From Thiobacillus sp. (GTDB lineage Bacteria; Pseudomonadota; Gammaproteobacteria; Burkholderiales; Thiobacillaceae): a stretch of 12,138 nucleotides of DNA. The stretch lies in contig JAIWOL010000149.1 of the NCBI GenBank assembly GCA_020216925.1, positions 1 to 12,138 on the forward strand, read 5' to 3'. The translations under genes and the position numbers were made by a program. Shown one piece after another: positions 1 through 6,775 of the stretch. A model generated the notes under the pieces. That model had not been told where the DNA came from and searched no databases. It saw only the letters and a program-made list of their open reading frames with translations. Positions within the stretch are counted from its first letter, which is position 1; each line of letters starts with the position of its first letter.

Positions 1-101
1 CCAAGCGCCACGCGCGCGCCCGGCGGCACGTGGCGCGCGAGCACCTCGGCCACCCCGGCTGCGATCTCTTTACCTGGCGACGGATTCCCTGAAACTGCCA
101 T
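1..101 (-). CDS. tilS: tRNA(Ile)-lysidine synthetase, N-terminal fragment (cut by window edge)
   Basis: Only the first 33 codons lie in the window; the gene runs off the left edge. The reading starts with ATG at 101 and gives [12 protein letters not shown], followed by [13 protein letters not shown]. That segment is what normally comes just before the SGGxDS ATP-pyrophosphatase loop of TilS. The enzyme attaches lysine to C34 of the CAU-anticodon tRNA-Ile so that it reads AUA codons. The loop itself is outside the window, so the call rests on the short N-terminal similarity and on my recollection that tilS follows accA in many betaproteobacteria. The ATG start overlaps the end of accA by 32 bp. 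A GTG at 53, after the accA stop, is an alternative start. No strong Shine-Dalgarno sequence is visible before either. Confidence 0.72.
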   Translation of the reverse strand, partial: MAVSGNPSPGKEIAAGVAEVLARHVPPGARVAL

Positions 102-1038
102 ACGTCCGCAAACGCTGGTAGCGCGCGGCCAGCAGATCGTCGAGCGGCTGCTTGCGCAGTTCGACCAGCGTATCGGTGAGCGCCCGGCGCATGGACTGGA
201 ACATCGCGTCCCAGTCGCGATGCGCGCCGCCCAGCGGCTCTTCGACGATGCGGTCGACCAGGCCGTTGGCTTTCAGGCGATCCGCCGTGATCCCCAGCGT
301 TTCGGCGGCAACCGACGCCTTGTCGGCGCTTTTCCAGAGGATGGACGCGCAGCCTTCGGGCGAGATCACCGAATAGGTTGAATACTGCAGGATCAGGGTA
401 CGGTCGCCCACGCCGATTGCCAGCGCGCCACCGGAGCCGCCTTCGCCCACCACCGAGCAGATCACCGGCGTTTTGAGTTCGGCCATCACGTAGAGATTGC
501 GGGCGATGGCTTCGGACTGGCCGCGCTCTTCGGCGCCAATACCGGGATAGGCCCCCGGCGTGTCGATGAAAGTGAAGATCGGCAAGCGGAATTTTTCCGC
601 CAGACGCATCAGGCGCAGCGCCTTGCGGTAGCCTTCTGGGCGTGGCATGCCGAAATTGCGGTGGATCTTTTCTTTGGTGTCGCGCCCTTTCTGGTGGCCG
701 ATCACCATCACCGGCTCGCCGTTGAAACGCGCCATGCCGCCGACGATGGCGGCGTCATCGGCGTAGGCGCGGTCGCCGTGCAGCTCGGCAAAGTCGGTGA
801 ACAGGCCCTGTACATAATCGAGCGTGTAGGGGCGCTGCGGATGCCGGGCTACCTGCGACACCTGCCAGGCGTTGAGCTTGGCATAGATATCCTTGGTCAG
901 CGTCTGGCTCTTTTTCTGGAGACGCCGGATTTCCTCGGAAATATCGAGCGCGGAATCATCCTGCACGAAGCGCAGTTCTTCGATCTTGGCTTCGAGCTCG
1001 GCGATCGGCTGCTCGAAATCGAGGAAGGTGGTTTTCAT
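70..1038 (-). CDS. accA: Acetyl-CoA carboxylase carboxyltransferase subunit alpha
   Basis: This is the alpha subunit of the carboxyltransferase half of acetyl-CoA carboxylase. With AccD it moves the carboxyl group from biotin on AccB to acetyl-CoA, making malonyl-CoA for fatty acid synthesis in the cytoplasm. The 322-residue protein has the usual AccA length. It opens with the family's helical start [20 protein letters not shown]. The crotonase-fold core carries [20 protein letters not shown] (about 156-174) and the oxyanion-loop motif [18 protein letters not shown] (about 196-212). [12 protein letters not shown] follows at about 226-237. An upstream TTG at 1059 would add seven residues (MLFHDSS), but the internal ATG at 1038 matches the canonical N-terminus and is preferred. 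It lies 60 bp after slyD and overlaps tilS at its 3' end, so co-transcription is likely. Confidence 0.97.
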   Translation of the reverse strand: MKTTFLDFEQPIAELEAKIEELRFVQDDSALDISEEIRRLQKKSQTLTKDIYAKLNAWQVSQVARHPQRPYTLDYVQGLFTDFAELHGDRAYADDAAIVGGMARFNGEPVMVIGHQKGRDTKEKIHRNFGMPRPEGYRKALRLMRLAEKFRLPIFTFIDTPGAYPGIGAEERGQSEAIARNLYVMAELKTPVICSVVGEGGSGGALAIGVGDRTLILQYSTYSVISPEGCASILWKSADKASVAAETLGITADRLKANGLVDRIVEEPLGGAHRDWDAMFQSMRRALTDTLVELRKQPLDDLLAARYQRLRTYGSFRESVAR

Positions 1039-1056
1039 CGAACTGTCATGAAAGAG

Positions 1057-1091
1057 CAATGGCGCGGCATTTTAACAGCGCGCGCCGATTG
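1057..1091. repeat. Imperfect inverted repeat (hairpin) between slyD and accA
   Basis: The arms CAAT-GGCGCG-GC (1057-1068) and GC-G-CGCGCC-G-ATTG (1078-1091) pair over 12 bp with two single-base bulges around a 9-nt A/T-rich loop (1069-1077). It fills most of the gap between the slyD stop and the accA start. There is no T tract, so it is not a classical intrinsic terminator. It could be an mRNA processing or stabilising hairpin, or a partial attenuator. The loop also holds a weak -10-like sequence on the minus strand. Confidence 0.45.
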
Positions 1092-1098
1092 CGCCCGA

Positions 1099-1578
1099 TC
1101 AATGATGATGGCCGTGAGCGCCATGCGCGTGACGATGCGCCACTTCTTCCTGCGTGGCCGCGCGCACTTCAGTGACCGTGCATTTGAAATGCACCGCCTG
1201 CCCGGCGTAGGGGTGGTTGCCGTCCACCACCACCTTGTCGTCGGCAATGTCGGTCACGGTGTAGAGCATCTCTTCGCCGCCGTCGACCGGGGAGCCCACG
1301 AACTGCATCCCGACTTCCAGATCCTCGGGAAAGGCTTCGCGCGATTCCATGCGAACCAGTTGCTCATCGTATTCGCCAAACGCATCGGCCGGTTGCAGCT
1401 TGAGGTCGGCCCCCTCGCCGGCAACCTTGCCTTCGAGCGCAGCCTCGACCGCCGGGAAGATATTGTCGTAACCGCCGTGCAGGTAGCTCACGGGTTCGTC
1501 ACTTTCTTCCAGCATGCGACCATCGAGATCGCGCACGACATAGGTGAGAGTAACGACGGTGTCCTTGCCAATGTTCAC
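1099..1578 (-). CDS. slyD: FKBP-type peptidyl-prolyl cis-trans isomerase, SlyD family
   Basis: This is a cytoplasmic prolyl isomerase and folding chaperone; SlyD proteins also bind nickel and other metals through a His-rich tail. The 159-residue protein shows the SlyD layout. The first half of the FKBP lobe is at about 1-68 (LTYVVRDLDGRMLEES; Y32LHGGYDNIFPAVEAALEG). The insert-in-flap chaperone domain spans about 70-120. The lobe closes with VDGNHPYAGQAVHFKCTV at about 118-135, and the tail HRHAHGAHGHHH at 148-159 is a plausible metal site. It starts with GTG at 1578, overlapping the bcp stop by 4 bp (GTGA), with AAGGAA about 6 nt upstream as ribosome binding site. Translational coupling to bcp is likely. 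The tail is shorter than in E. coli SlyD and lacks Cys, so its metal capacity may be lower. Confidence 0.93.
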   Translation of the reverse strand: MNIGKDTVVTLTYVVRDLDGRMLEESDEPVSYLHGGYDNIFPAVEAALEGKVAGEGADLKLQPADAFGEYDEQLVRMESREAFPEDLEVGMQFVGSPVDGGEEMLYTVTDIADDKVVVDGNHPYAGQAVHFKCTVTEVRAATQEEVAHRHAHGAHGHHH

Positions 1579-2045
1579 TTGAGTTCCTTTACCAGTTGAA
1601 GCACGTCCGCCGCATGGCCGCGGCTGGACACGCCGTACAGGGCATGACGGATGACGCCCTGTTTATCGATGACGAAGGTGGAACGCACCACGCTCCGGCG
1701 CATGACGCCATCCACCTCCTTGTCCTGCAACACGCCATAGGCTTCGCAGGTCGTTTGTTCCTTGTCGGCGAGCAGGCGAACACTGATGCCGTGCTTGTCA
1801 CGGAATTCACCATGCTTGATGCAGTCGTCGCGGGATACGCCCAGCACCACCGCCCCGGCGCGGGCAAATTCGCTCTCCAGCTCGGAGAACTCGATGGCTT
1901 CGGTGGTGCAGCCCGGGGTATCGTCGCGCACGTAAAAATAGAGCACCACGATCCTGCCCCTGAATTCGGACAGTTCGACGATGTTCATGTCCGCATCCGG
2001 ATTGGAAAAATCCGGCGCGCGTTCTCCAGCAGTCAGCATGACCAT
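1575..2045 (-). CDS. bcp: Thioredoxin-dependent thiol peroxidase (Bcp/PrxQ-type peroxiredoxin)
   Basis: This peroxiredoxin reduces hydrogen peroxide and organic peroxides, usually with thioredoxin as donor. The 156-residue protein has the typical Bcp length and the active-site segment YFYVRDDTPGCTTEA, with the peroxidatic Cys at 46, Thr43 and the conserved Arg at about 121 (SVVRSTFVID). Two things are unusual. The first Pro of the PxxxTxxC signature is replaced by Val39. The Cys found five residues after the peroxidatic Cys in many Bcp proteins is missing (Ile51); the other cysteines are C75 and C100. The start at 2045 (MVMLTAGERAPDF) is chosen because GGAG lies 5 nt before it; the next ATG at 2039 would sit 11 nt away. 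It is the first gene of the minus-strand group bcp-slyD-accA-tilS. Confidence 0.93.
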   Translation of the reverse strand: MVMLTAGERAPDFSNPDADMNIVELSEFRGRIVVLYFYVRDDTPGCTTEAIEFSELESEFARAGAVVLGVSRDDCIKHGEFRDKHGISVRLLADKEQTTCEAYGVLQDKEVDGVMRRSVVRSTFVIDKQGVIRHALYGVSSRGHAADVLQLVKELK

Positions 2046-2072
2046 GACGGCTCCGCTCTCGTTTTTCGGCGC

Positions 2073-2078
2073 ATTCTA
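2073..2078 (-). promoter_or_regulatory. Candidate -10 element for bcp-slyD
   Basis: Read on the minus strand this is TAGAAT, five of six matches to the sigma-70 -10 consensus. It would start RNA near 2066, leaving about 20 nt of leader that contains the GGAG before the bcp ATG. No good -35 hexamer is seen at the right distance, so the call is tentative. Confidence 0.4.
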
Positions 2079-2101
2079 CAGGGCAATTGCACGCCCATCG
2101 C

Positions 2102-2107
2102 TATAAT
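2102..2107 (+). promoter_or_regulatory. Perfect -10 element (TATAAT) for roxA, leaderless start predicted
   Basis: TATAAT is a perfect sigma-70 -10 hexamer. Counting its last base as -7 puts +1 at 2114, the A of the roxA ATG, so the mRNA would have no leader. This fits the absence of any Shine-Dalgarno sequence before that ATG. The sequence 17 bp upstream is not a convincing -35 element. Confidence 0.55.
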
Positions 2108-2113
2108 ATTTTG

Positions 2114-3232
2114 ATGAAAAATCCACTTCTGGGCGGACGCTCTCCAGCCCGTTTCCTGCGCGAATACTGGCACAAGAAACCCCTCCTGATACGTAACGCC
2201 ATCCCGGGGTTCGCTGGCCTGATCAGTCCGGGGGACATGCAGGCCCTGGCCCGCCGGGACGAAGTCGAATCCCGCCTGATCCGGGGCAGCGGCGCCGACT
2301 GGCAACTGGATCACGGGCCCTTTCGCGCGGCCGTTTTCAAGCGCCTGCCCAAGACCAACTGGACGCTGCTGGTGCAATCGCTGAACCATTTCCTGCCTGA
2401 AGCCGACGCGCTGTTGAAGCGTTTCGATTTCATCCCCCACGCCCGGCTGGACGACCTCATGGTGAGCTATGCGGTGCCGGGAGGCAGCGTGGGGCCGCAT
2501 TTCGATTCCTACGATGTCTTTCTGCTGCAAGGGCAGGGGCATCGACGCTGGCAGATCAGTACCCAGCGCGATCTTTCATTATTGCCGGACGCCCCACTGA
2601 AAATCCTGCGCCGGTTCAAGGCCGAAGCAGAATGGACGCTCGGCCCGGGCGACATGCTCTATCTTCCGCCCCACGTGGCGCACCATGGCGTGGCCGAAGA
2701 TGCCTGCCTCACCTACTCGATCGGATTTCGCGCACCCGCCGCCGAAGAGCTCGCGCACGCCTTCCTGATACACCTGCAGGATACCCTGAGCCTGGATGGC
2801 CGGTATGCCGATCCCAACCTGCGCCACCCTCGCCACCCGGGAGAAATCGGCAGGGCCATGCTCGACCAGATCGAGACAATGATCGCGCAGGTCAGGTGGA
2901 CGCGCCGCGACATCCGCGAATTCGCCGGACGCTATCTGTCGGAGCCCAAGCCCAATGTCTTTTTCGATCGCCCCGACCCGCCCTTGAGCCCCGCCAGGTT
3001 CCGGCGCGCGGCGCAGCAGCGGGGAGTTGCCCTCGACCCGCGTTCGCGGCTGCTGTTCACCGGCCGGCGCTTCTACATCAATGGCGAGGCATTCGAGGGC
3101 GAGCCGGACGGCCTCGCCGCACTGCGGCAGCTTGCGGATTTGCGCTGCCTGCCCGCACCGCTGCCCGCCGGCCTGCTCGACCGCTTCTACGATTGGTATG
3201 GCGCTGGCTGGCTGCAACTCCTCCGCTCATGA
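2114..3232 (+). CDS. roxA: Ribosomal oxygenase RoxA (YcfD-like), 50S protein L16 arginine 3-hydroxylase
   Basis: This is a JmjC/cupin-fold 2-oxoglutarate and Fe(II)-dependent oxygenase. The family, named from E. coli YcfD, hydroxylates an arginine of ribosomal protein L16. The 372-residue protein begins with ARFLREYWHKKPLLIRNAIPGF, the family's N-terminal signature. The iron triad is visible as H129 and D131 in GPHFDSYDVF and H190 in YLPPHVAHHG. YSIGFRAPAAEEL (201-213) closes the cupin. A helical dimer region and a C-terminal winged-helix-like part (about 290-372) follow. Total length is close to YcfD. A TTG at 2087 could extend it by nine residues (MHAHRYNIL), but that stretch is the -10 promoter itself, so ATG at 2114 is preferred. 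It is divergent from bcp and overlaps the next gene by 4 bp. Confidence 0.9.
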   Translation: MKNPLLGGRSPARFLREYWHKKPLLIRNAIPGFAGLISPGDMQALARRDEVESRLIRGSGADWQLDHGPFRAAVFKRLPKTNWTLLVQSLNHFLPEADALLKRFDFIPHARLDDLMVSYAVPGGSVGPHFDSYDVFLLQGQGHRRWQISTQRDLSLLPDAPLKILRRFKAEAEWTLGPGDMLYLPPHVAHHGVAEDACLTYSIGFRAPAAEELAHAFLIHLQDTLSLDGRYADPNLRHPRHPGEIGRAMLDQIETMIAQVRWTRRDIREFAGRYLSEPKPNVFFDRPDPPLSPARFRRAAQQRGVALDPRSRLLFTGRRFYINGEAFEGEPDGLAALRQLADLRCLPAPLPAGLLDRFYDWYGAGWLQLLRS

Positions 3233-3705
3233 ACACCAACCCTTTTGTCACCCCGTCTGCATGCCGGGCCGCTTTCGACGCCGTGCTGGCGCGCGCCCCG
3301 CGCGAGCTGCGCCTGTACGACCGCGACATCGGTCTCTGGCAACTCGATGACCCCGCACGCCATGCCGCTCTGCGCGCCCTGTGCGTGGCGGGCGGCGGGC
3401 GCCGCATCGAATGCCTGCTCGACGATGTCACCCGCGTCGCGCACGCCCTGCCCAGGCTGATGCAACTGCTACGGGATTTCAGCCATGTGCTGGCGATCCG
3501 CCAGGCCGACCCGCACACGCCCCGGCCAGACCAGGCCTGGGTGCTGGCCAATCGCCACGACGTGGTGTTTCGGCCAGACAAAAATGCGCCGCATGGCGCG
3601 CTGTACCTTGACGCCCCTGCCCGCGCCGTCGCCCTGCATCAGACATTCGAATCGCTTTGGCAGCGCGCGCAGGCGCCGCTGTCAGCCACCACGCTCGGGC
3701 TGTAG
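3229..3705 (+). CDS. Small hypothetical protein, resembles the DUF7931 domain
   Basis: This 158-residue protein starts at an ATG overlapping the roxA stop (ATGA), so it is probably translated by coupling with roxA. From memory of the family style it resembles DUF7931, a domain often fused to the C-terminus of GNAT acetyltransferases in betaproteobacteria and possibly related to phospholipase-D-like folds. Supporting segments are RELRLYDRDIGLWQLDDPAR (residues 25-44), a GGGRRIECLLDD strand-turn, LPRLMQLLRDFSHVLAIRQ, and WVLANRHDVVFRPD, ending in a LHQTFESLWQRAQ helix. No acetyltransferase domain precedes it here, so it would be a stand-alone version. I see no HKD catalytic motif, no signal peptide and no membrane segment. 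Function is unknown; the coupling to roxA suggests a shared role. Its last 24 bp overlap the end of the opposing DUF455 gene. Confidence 0.8.
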   Translation: MNTNPFVTPSACRAAFDAVLARAPRELRLYDRDIGLWQLDDPARHAALRALCVAGGGRRIECLLDDVTRVAHALPRLMQLLRDFSHVLAIRQADPHTPRPDQAWVLANRHDVVFRPDKNAPHGALYLDAPARAVALHQTFESLWQRAQAPLSATTLGL

Positions 3706-4515
3706 AACCTGCAGGCTTGCCAGCCACGCCAGTTCGTCCTCGCCGAAACCGGCGCGCCTGCGCGCCTGCAGATTGAACGGCGGACGCAAGGGCGGAGCGT
3801 CGTATTCGGCGAGCAATTGCCGAAAAGTGGCGGAAGGATCCAGCCCGCGCTGCGAACACAACCAGCCGTACCAGCGATTGCCGATGGCCACGTGGCCGAT
3901 TTCATCGCGTTCGATGCGGGCGAGAATTTCGATCAGATTGGCATCATTGGCCGCATGCAGCTTGGCCGCGATGAGAGGCGTGGCGTCGAGGCCCCGAGCT
4001 TCGAGCACGCGCGGCACCAGTGCCATGCGCACCAGGGGATCGTGCGCCGTCTTGAGCGCCATGTCCCAGAGCCCGTTGTGCGCCGGAAAATCTCCGTAAG
4101 CCTTCCCCAGGCTACGCAGATGTGCAGCGAGCAGGCTGAAATGCTGCGCTTCTTCATCCGCCACCCGCAGCCAGTCCGAATGGTATTCGCGCGGCATCGC
4201 CGGAAAACGGTACACGGCGTCGAGCGCCAGATTGATGGCGTTGAATTCGATATGCGCCAGCGCATGAACCAGCGCCGCGCGGCCTGCCAGGGTATCCATC
4301 CGGCGTCGAGGAACCTGCCGGGGCGGCACGAGAACCAGACCGGGGGGCTGGCCTGGCTGATCGATATTCTCCGCCAGCATAGCGTCGCCCAGCGGCACCG
4401 ATTCCGTCTGCCAGTCCGCGTAAAGGCTGTGCACACACGCCACTTTTTGCGCCGCGTCGCACATGCGCAGGCAAGCGCGCACACGCGCCCGCAGCGTCAG
4501 CGTCGATCCATCCAT
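3682..4515 (-). CDS. DUF455 family ferritin-like protein
   Basis: The 277-residue protein matches the DUF455 family (ferritin-like superfamily, function unproven). The opening LRARVRACLRMCDAAQKVACV is typical of the family. Candidate di-iron ligands sit in helices: E90 in HALAHIEFNAI, E122 and H125 in DEEAQHF, E172 in LEARGLD, and E205 and H208 in ERDEIGHVAIGNRWY. An ExxH-bearing four-helix bundle would suit a di-iron oxidase or hydroxylase, but the substrate is unknown. The start chosen is the ATG at 4515, which lies inside the last codons of lptG (19-bp overlap, two ATGs in ATGGATGG in different frames). The open frame continues upstream to 4824, but that part is antisense-like low-quality sequence within lptG. 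Its 3' end overlaps the DUF7931-like gene tail to tail by 24 bp. Confidence 0.88.
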   Translation of the reverse strand: MDGSTLTLRARVRACLRMCDAAQKVACVHSLYADWQTESVPLGDAMLAENIDQPGQPPGLVLVPPRQVPRRRMDTLAGRAALVHALAHIEFNAINLALDAVYRFPAMPREYHSDWLRVADEEAQHFSLLAAHLRSLGKAYGDFPAHNGLWDMALKTAHDPLVRMALVPRVLEARGLDATPLIAAKLHAANDANLIEILARIERDEIGHVAIGNRWYGWLCSQRGLDPSATFRQLLAEYDAPPLRPPFNLQARRRAGFGEDELAWLASLQVLQPERGG

Positions 4516-5570
4516 CGGATGCCCGCAAACGCCACGCCCAGAAAAATCATCAGCGGCAGACTGGCCACCATGATCGCCGGCCAATCGTTGAGCAAGCCCA
4601 GATGGCCGAACAGCCGGCTCAGCAGATGAAAGGCGAGGCCCGCCAGAATGCCGAAGAAAATCTTGCGACTGGTGCCTCCCGCGCGTGGCCCCTGGATCGC
4701 AAACGGCATGGCGATCAGCATCATGATCGGGATCACAAAGGGGCTGATGAACTTGGTCCACAGCGCCAACTCGTAGCGCGCCGCCTTCTGGCCATTTTCC
4801 TTCAGGTGTCCGACGTAACGCCACAGGGTTCGAGCCGACATTTTTTCGGGCGCAATCAGCAACACGCCGAGGATGTCCGGCGTGAGGATGGACTGCCAGT
4901 TTTGCTGCGCACTGCGGGTGGCCCGGATACCCGCCGACTCGAAATGCGTTTCGGTCACGCCGTCCAGCCGCCAGGTCTGGTTGCCCAGCCAGTTGGCCCT
5001 GTCGGCCGCGCGTATCCAGCCAAGGCGCCCCGCAGCATCAAAACCATAGATCTCGATCCCGCGCAGTGTGTTGTCCGGCATGACCTCGCGCACATTGATA
5101 AAACTCGTGCCATCCTTCACCCACAGCCCCGAGCGGAATTGCTGGGCCACCACCGAACGCGTGGCTGACAACTTGTAGCGCTGCGCCGCCTGATCCGACC
5201 AGGGCGAAACGTACTCGCCCAGCGCCAGTACCAGAATCGACAGAGCCACGCCGATTGCGCCGAAATAGCCGGCCATGCGCCAGCTCGATAGCCCGGACAC
5301 GCGCATCACCGCGTATTCCGAATTGCCCACCAGCCGGGACAGTGCGAACAGGGTGCCGATCAGGGCGGCGATCGGCAGGATTTCATAGAGATGCCCCGGC
5401 ACGCTCAGCAGAACCACGACAGCCGCCTGGCCCAGTCCGTAGTTGTTGCGACCGACACTGCCCAGTTCCTGGATCACATCAAAAAACGCGAACAAGGCCA
5501 GCAGCGCCAGCAGCACAAAGCCCGACGCCACCAGCACCTGCACACCGAGATAGCGAGCCAGCAGGCTCAT
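4497..5570 (-). CDS. lptG: LPS export ABC transporter permease LptG
   Basis: LptG pairs with LptF as the inner-membrane core of the LptB2FGC machine that extracts lipopolysaccharide from the inner membrane and pushes it onto the periplasmic bridge. The 357-residue protein shows the expected layout. TM1 is at about 11-31, TM2 around 50-80 (VVLLSVPGHLYEILPIAALIG) and TM3 around 101-119. A periplasmic beta-rich domain spans about 125-260. TM4 to TM6 lie at about 273-292, 305-320 and 331-350. The coupling-helix region RLVGNSEYAVMRVSGLS (79-95) is characteristic of LptF/G. ATG at 5570 overlaps the lptF stop (ATGA) with GGAG 6 nt upstream, so translation is coupled. LptG rather than LptF is assigned from the N-terminus (MSLLARYLG) and its second position in the operon. 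Confidence 0.95.
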   Translation of the reverse strand: MSLLARYLGVQVLVASGFVLLALLALFAFFDVIQELGSVGRNNYGLGQAAVVVLLSVPGHLYEILPIAALIGTLFALSRLVGNSEYAVMRVSGLSSWRMAGYFGAIGVALSILVLALGEYVSPWSDQAAQRYKLSATRSVVAQQFRSGLWVKDGTSFINVREVMPDNTLRGIEIYGFDAAGRLGWIRAADRANWLGNQTWRLDGVTETHFESAGIRATRSAQQNWQSILTPDILGVLLIAPEKMSARTLWRYVGHLKENGQKAARYELALWTKFISPFVIPIMMLIAMPFAIQGPRAGGTSRKIFFGILAGLAFHLLSRLFGHLGLLNDWPAIMVASLPLMIFLGVAFAGIRWMDRR

Positions 5571-6646
5571 GCCAATCTCCAGCGCGGAGGCCGCACGCGG
5601 TTACGCAGCGCAAACCAGATCGCGGTCACGACGAGCATGACGGTATGGGGGAGCAACAGTGCGTCCCAGAAATCCAGCCGCGCCTGCGCCACCCACGCTT
5701 GCGAAAGCGACATGAAGTTGTAGTAAACGAAGTACATCAGCAGGGCAATCAGAAACCCGTAGGAACGTCGCGCCCGTGCATTCACAAACCCAAGCGGAAT
5801 AGCCAGCGCAGCGAGCACCAGGGTGGACAAGGGCAGGGATATCCGCCACAAGAGCTCAGACCGTCCTCGAGGGCTGGTATCGTCTATCAGCTGTCCCAGG
5901 GGCAGTTGCCGGTAATTCAGGTCGCGTTTGCCGGGTGTGGCCGGGTCCATGCGCATCCAGTAACGCCTGAACTCGATCTGCCGGTAATCCAGTTGCCCGG
6001 GGCGTCCCTCGTAACGACGCCCATCCTGAAAAACGAGATAGCGCGATCCGTCTTCCAGTTGCGTGTATTCTCCCTGGCGCGCGACGACAAGGCCCAGTTC
6101 GCCGTCCAGGCGCGACTGCATGAAGACATTGCGCACCACGCCGGTCAGGGGATTCAGCGAATCCACGTAGTACACCCGCGCGCCTTCGCCCGATTCCGCG
6201 AACATGCCCGGCACCACGAGGCCGCTGTCGTTTCGACTCTTGATCTCGTCCCGGTAATCGTTTTTCTTGGCCTGTACCCAGGGATTGATCGCCAGCGTCA
6301 GCAGCAGGGTCACGAACGTGAGCGGCGCGGCAAACGCCAGTACTGGCCGCAACCACTGCGTGAGCGACACGCCGGCGTTGAACCAGATGACCATCTCGCT
6401 GTCTCGCCACATGCGCGCAAACGTCATCAGCACGCCAGCAAACAGCGCGATGCTCATCAACACCGGCAAAAAATACAGCAGCGAGAACCCGAGATAGGCA
6501 AACACGGCTTCGTTGGCCAGTTCCCCGCGCGCCACATCGCCGAGCAGACGGATGAACAGCACGACCAATGCAATCGCCACCAGCACCAGCAGCACGGCGC
6601 CCGTGGTGAGACCCATCTCGCGGCTGAGGGTGCGGCGGTGAATCAT
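5567..6646 (-). CDS. lptF: LPS export ABC transporter permease LptF
   Basis: LptF is the partner permease of LptG in the LPS exporter. The 359-residue protein from ATG at 6646 begins MIHRRTLSREMGLTTGAVL, the usual LptF start. TM1 is at about 15-36, TM2 at 49-77 and TM3 at 99-121. A periplasmic jellyroll domain spans about 125-262 (GEYTQLEDGSRYLVFQDGRR, 192-211). The last three helices are at about 268-288, 296-316 and 329-347. The coupling-helix motif reads MWRDSEMVIWFNAGVS (79-94). An upstream TTG at 6667 would add seven residues, but the internal ATG matches the family better. No clear Shine-Dalgarno sequence is seen. It is divergent from pepA across 129 bp and heads lptF-lptG-DUF455. Confidence 0.95.
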   Translation of the reverse strand: MIHRRTLSREMGLTTGAVLLVLVAIALVVLFIRLLGDVARGELANEAVFAYLGFSLLYFLPVLMSIALFAGVLMTFARMWRDSEMVIWFNAGVSLTQWLRPVLAFAAPLTFVTLLLTLAINPWVQAKKNDYRDEIKSRNDSGLVVPGMFAESGEGARVYYVDSLNPLTGVVRNVFMQSRLDGELGLVVARQGEYTQLEDGSRYLVFQDGRRYEGRPGQLDYRQIEFRRYWMRMDPATPGKRDLNYRQLPLGQLIDDTSPRGRSELLWRISLPLSTLVLAALAIPLGFVNARARRSYGFLIALLMYFVYYNFMSLSQAWVAQARLDFWDALLLPHTVMLVVTAIWFALRNRVRPPRWRLA

Positions 6647-6684
6647 GCGGGGGACACGCAGCGGCAAGCCGGCTCAATCGTGCT

Positions 6685-6714
6685 TTGACATTCCGCCACG
6701 GCCGCGCCAATAAT
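6685..6714 (+). promoter_or_regulatory. Sigma-70-type promoter for pepA-holC
   Basis: TTGACA at 6685-6690 is a perfect -35 hexamer. AATAAT at 6709-6714 matches five of six -10 bases with an 18-bp spacer. RNA would start near 6721, giving a leader of about 55 nt before the pepA ATG. This is the best promoter by consensus in the window. Confidence 0.7.
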
Positions 6715-6726
6715 CGGGGCGGGCGC

Positions 6727-6742
6727 CACGAGCATCCTCGTG
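6727..6742. repeat. Perfect 6-bp inverted repeat in the pepA leader
   Basis: CACGAG, a 4-nt CATC loop, then CTCGTG, a few bases after the predicted pepA transcription start. It could be an operator half-site pair or a small leader hairpin. A 6-bp dyad in GC-rich DNA can also arise by chance. Confidence 0.35.
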
Positions 6743-6775
6743 ACGCGTAGTAATTCGACTTTTTTGAGCACAGAC

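Noticed and set aside
1070..1075. Minus-strand TAAAAT as a separate accA promoter
   Set aside because: No -35 hexamer at 16-18 bp (the nearest TTGATC is 22 bp away), and the site sits in the loop of a hairpin.
2087..2113. TTG start for roxA nine codons upstream
   Set aside because: The added codons coincide with the TATAAT promoter element, and the added residues do not resemble the family N-terminus.
4516..4824. 103-codon N-terminal extension of the DUF455 gene
   Set aside because: The extension lies inside lptG in another frame and does not look like the family. The ATG at 4515 gives the standard DUF455 start.
5255..6688. 477-codon open frame on the plus strand
   Set aside because: It is antisense to lptG and lptF. 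The translation is rich in Arg, His, Gln and Pro with no domain, typical of a shadow frame.
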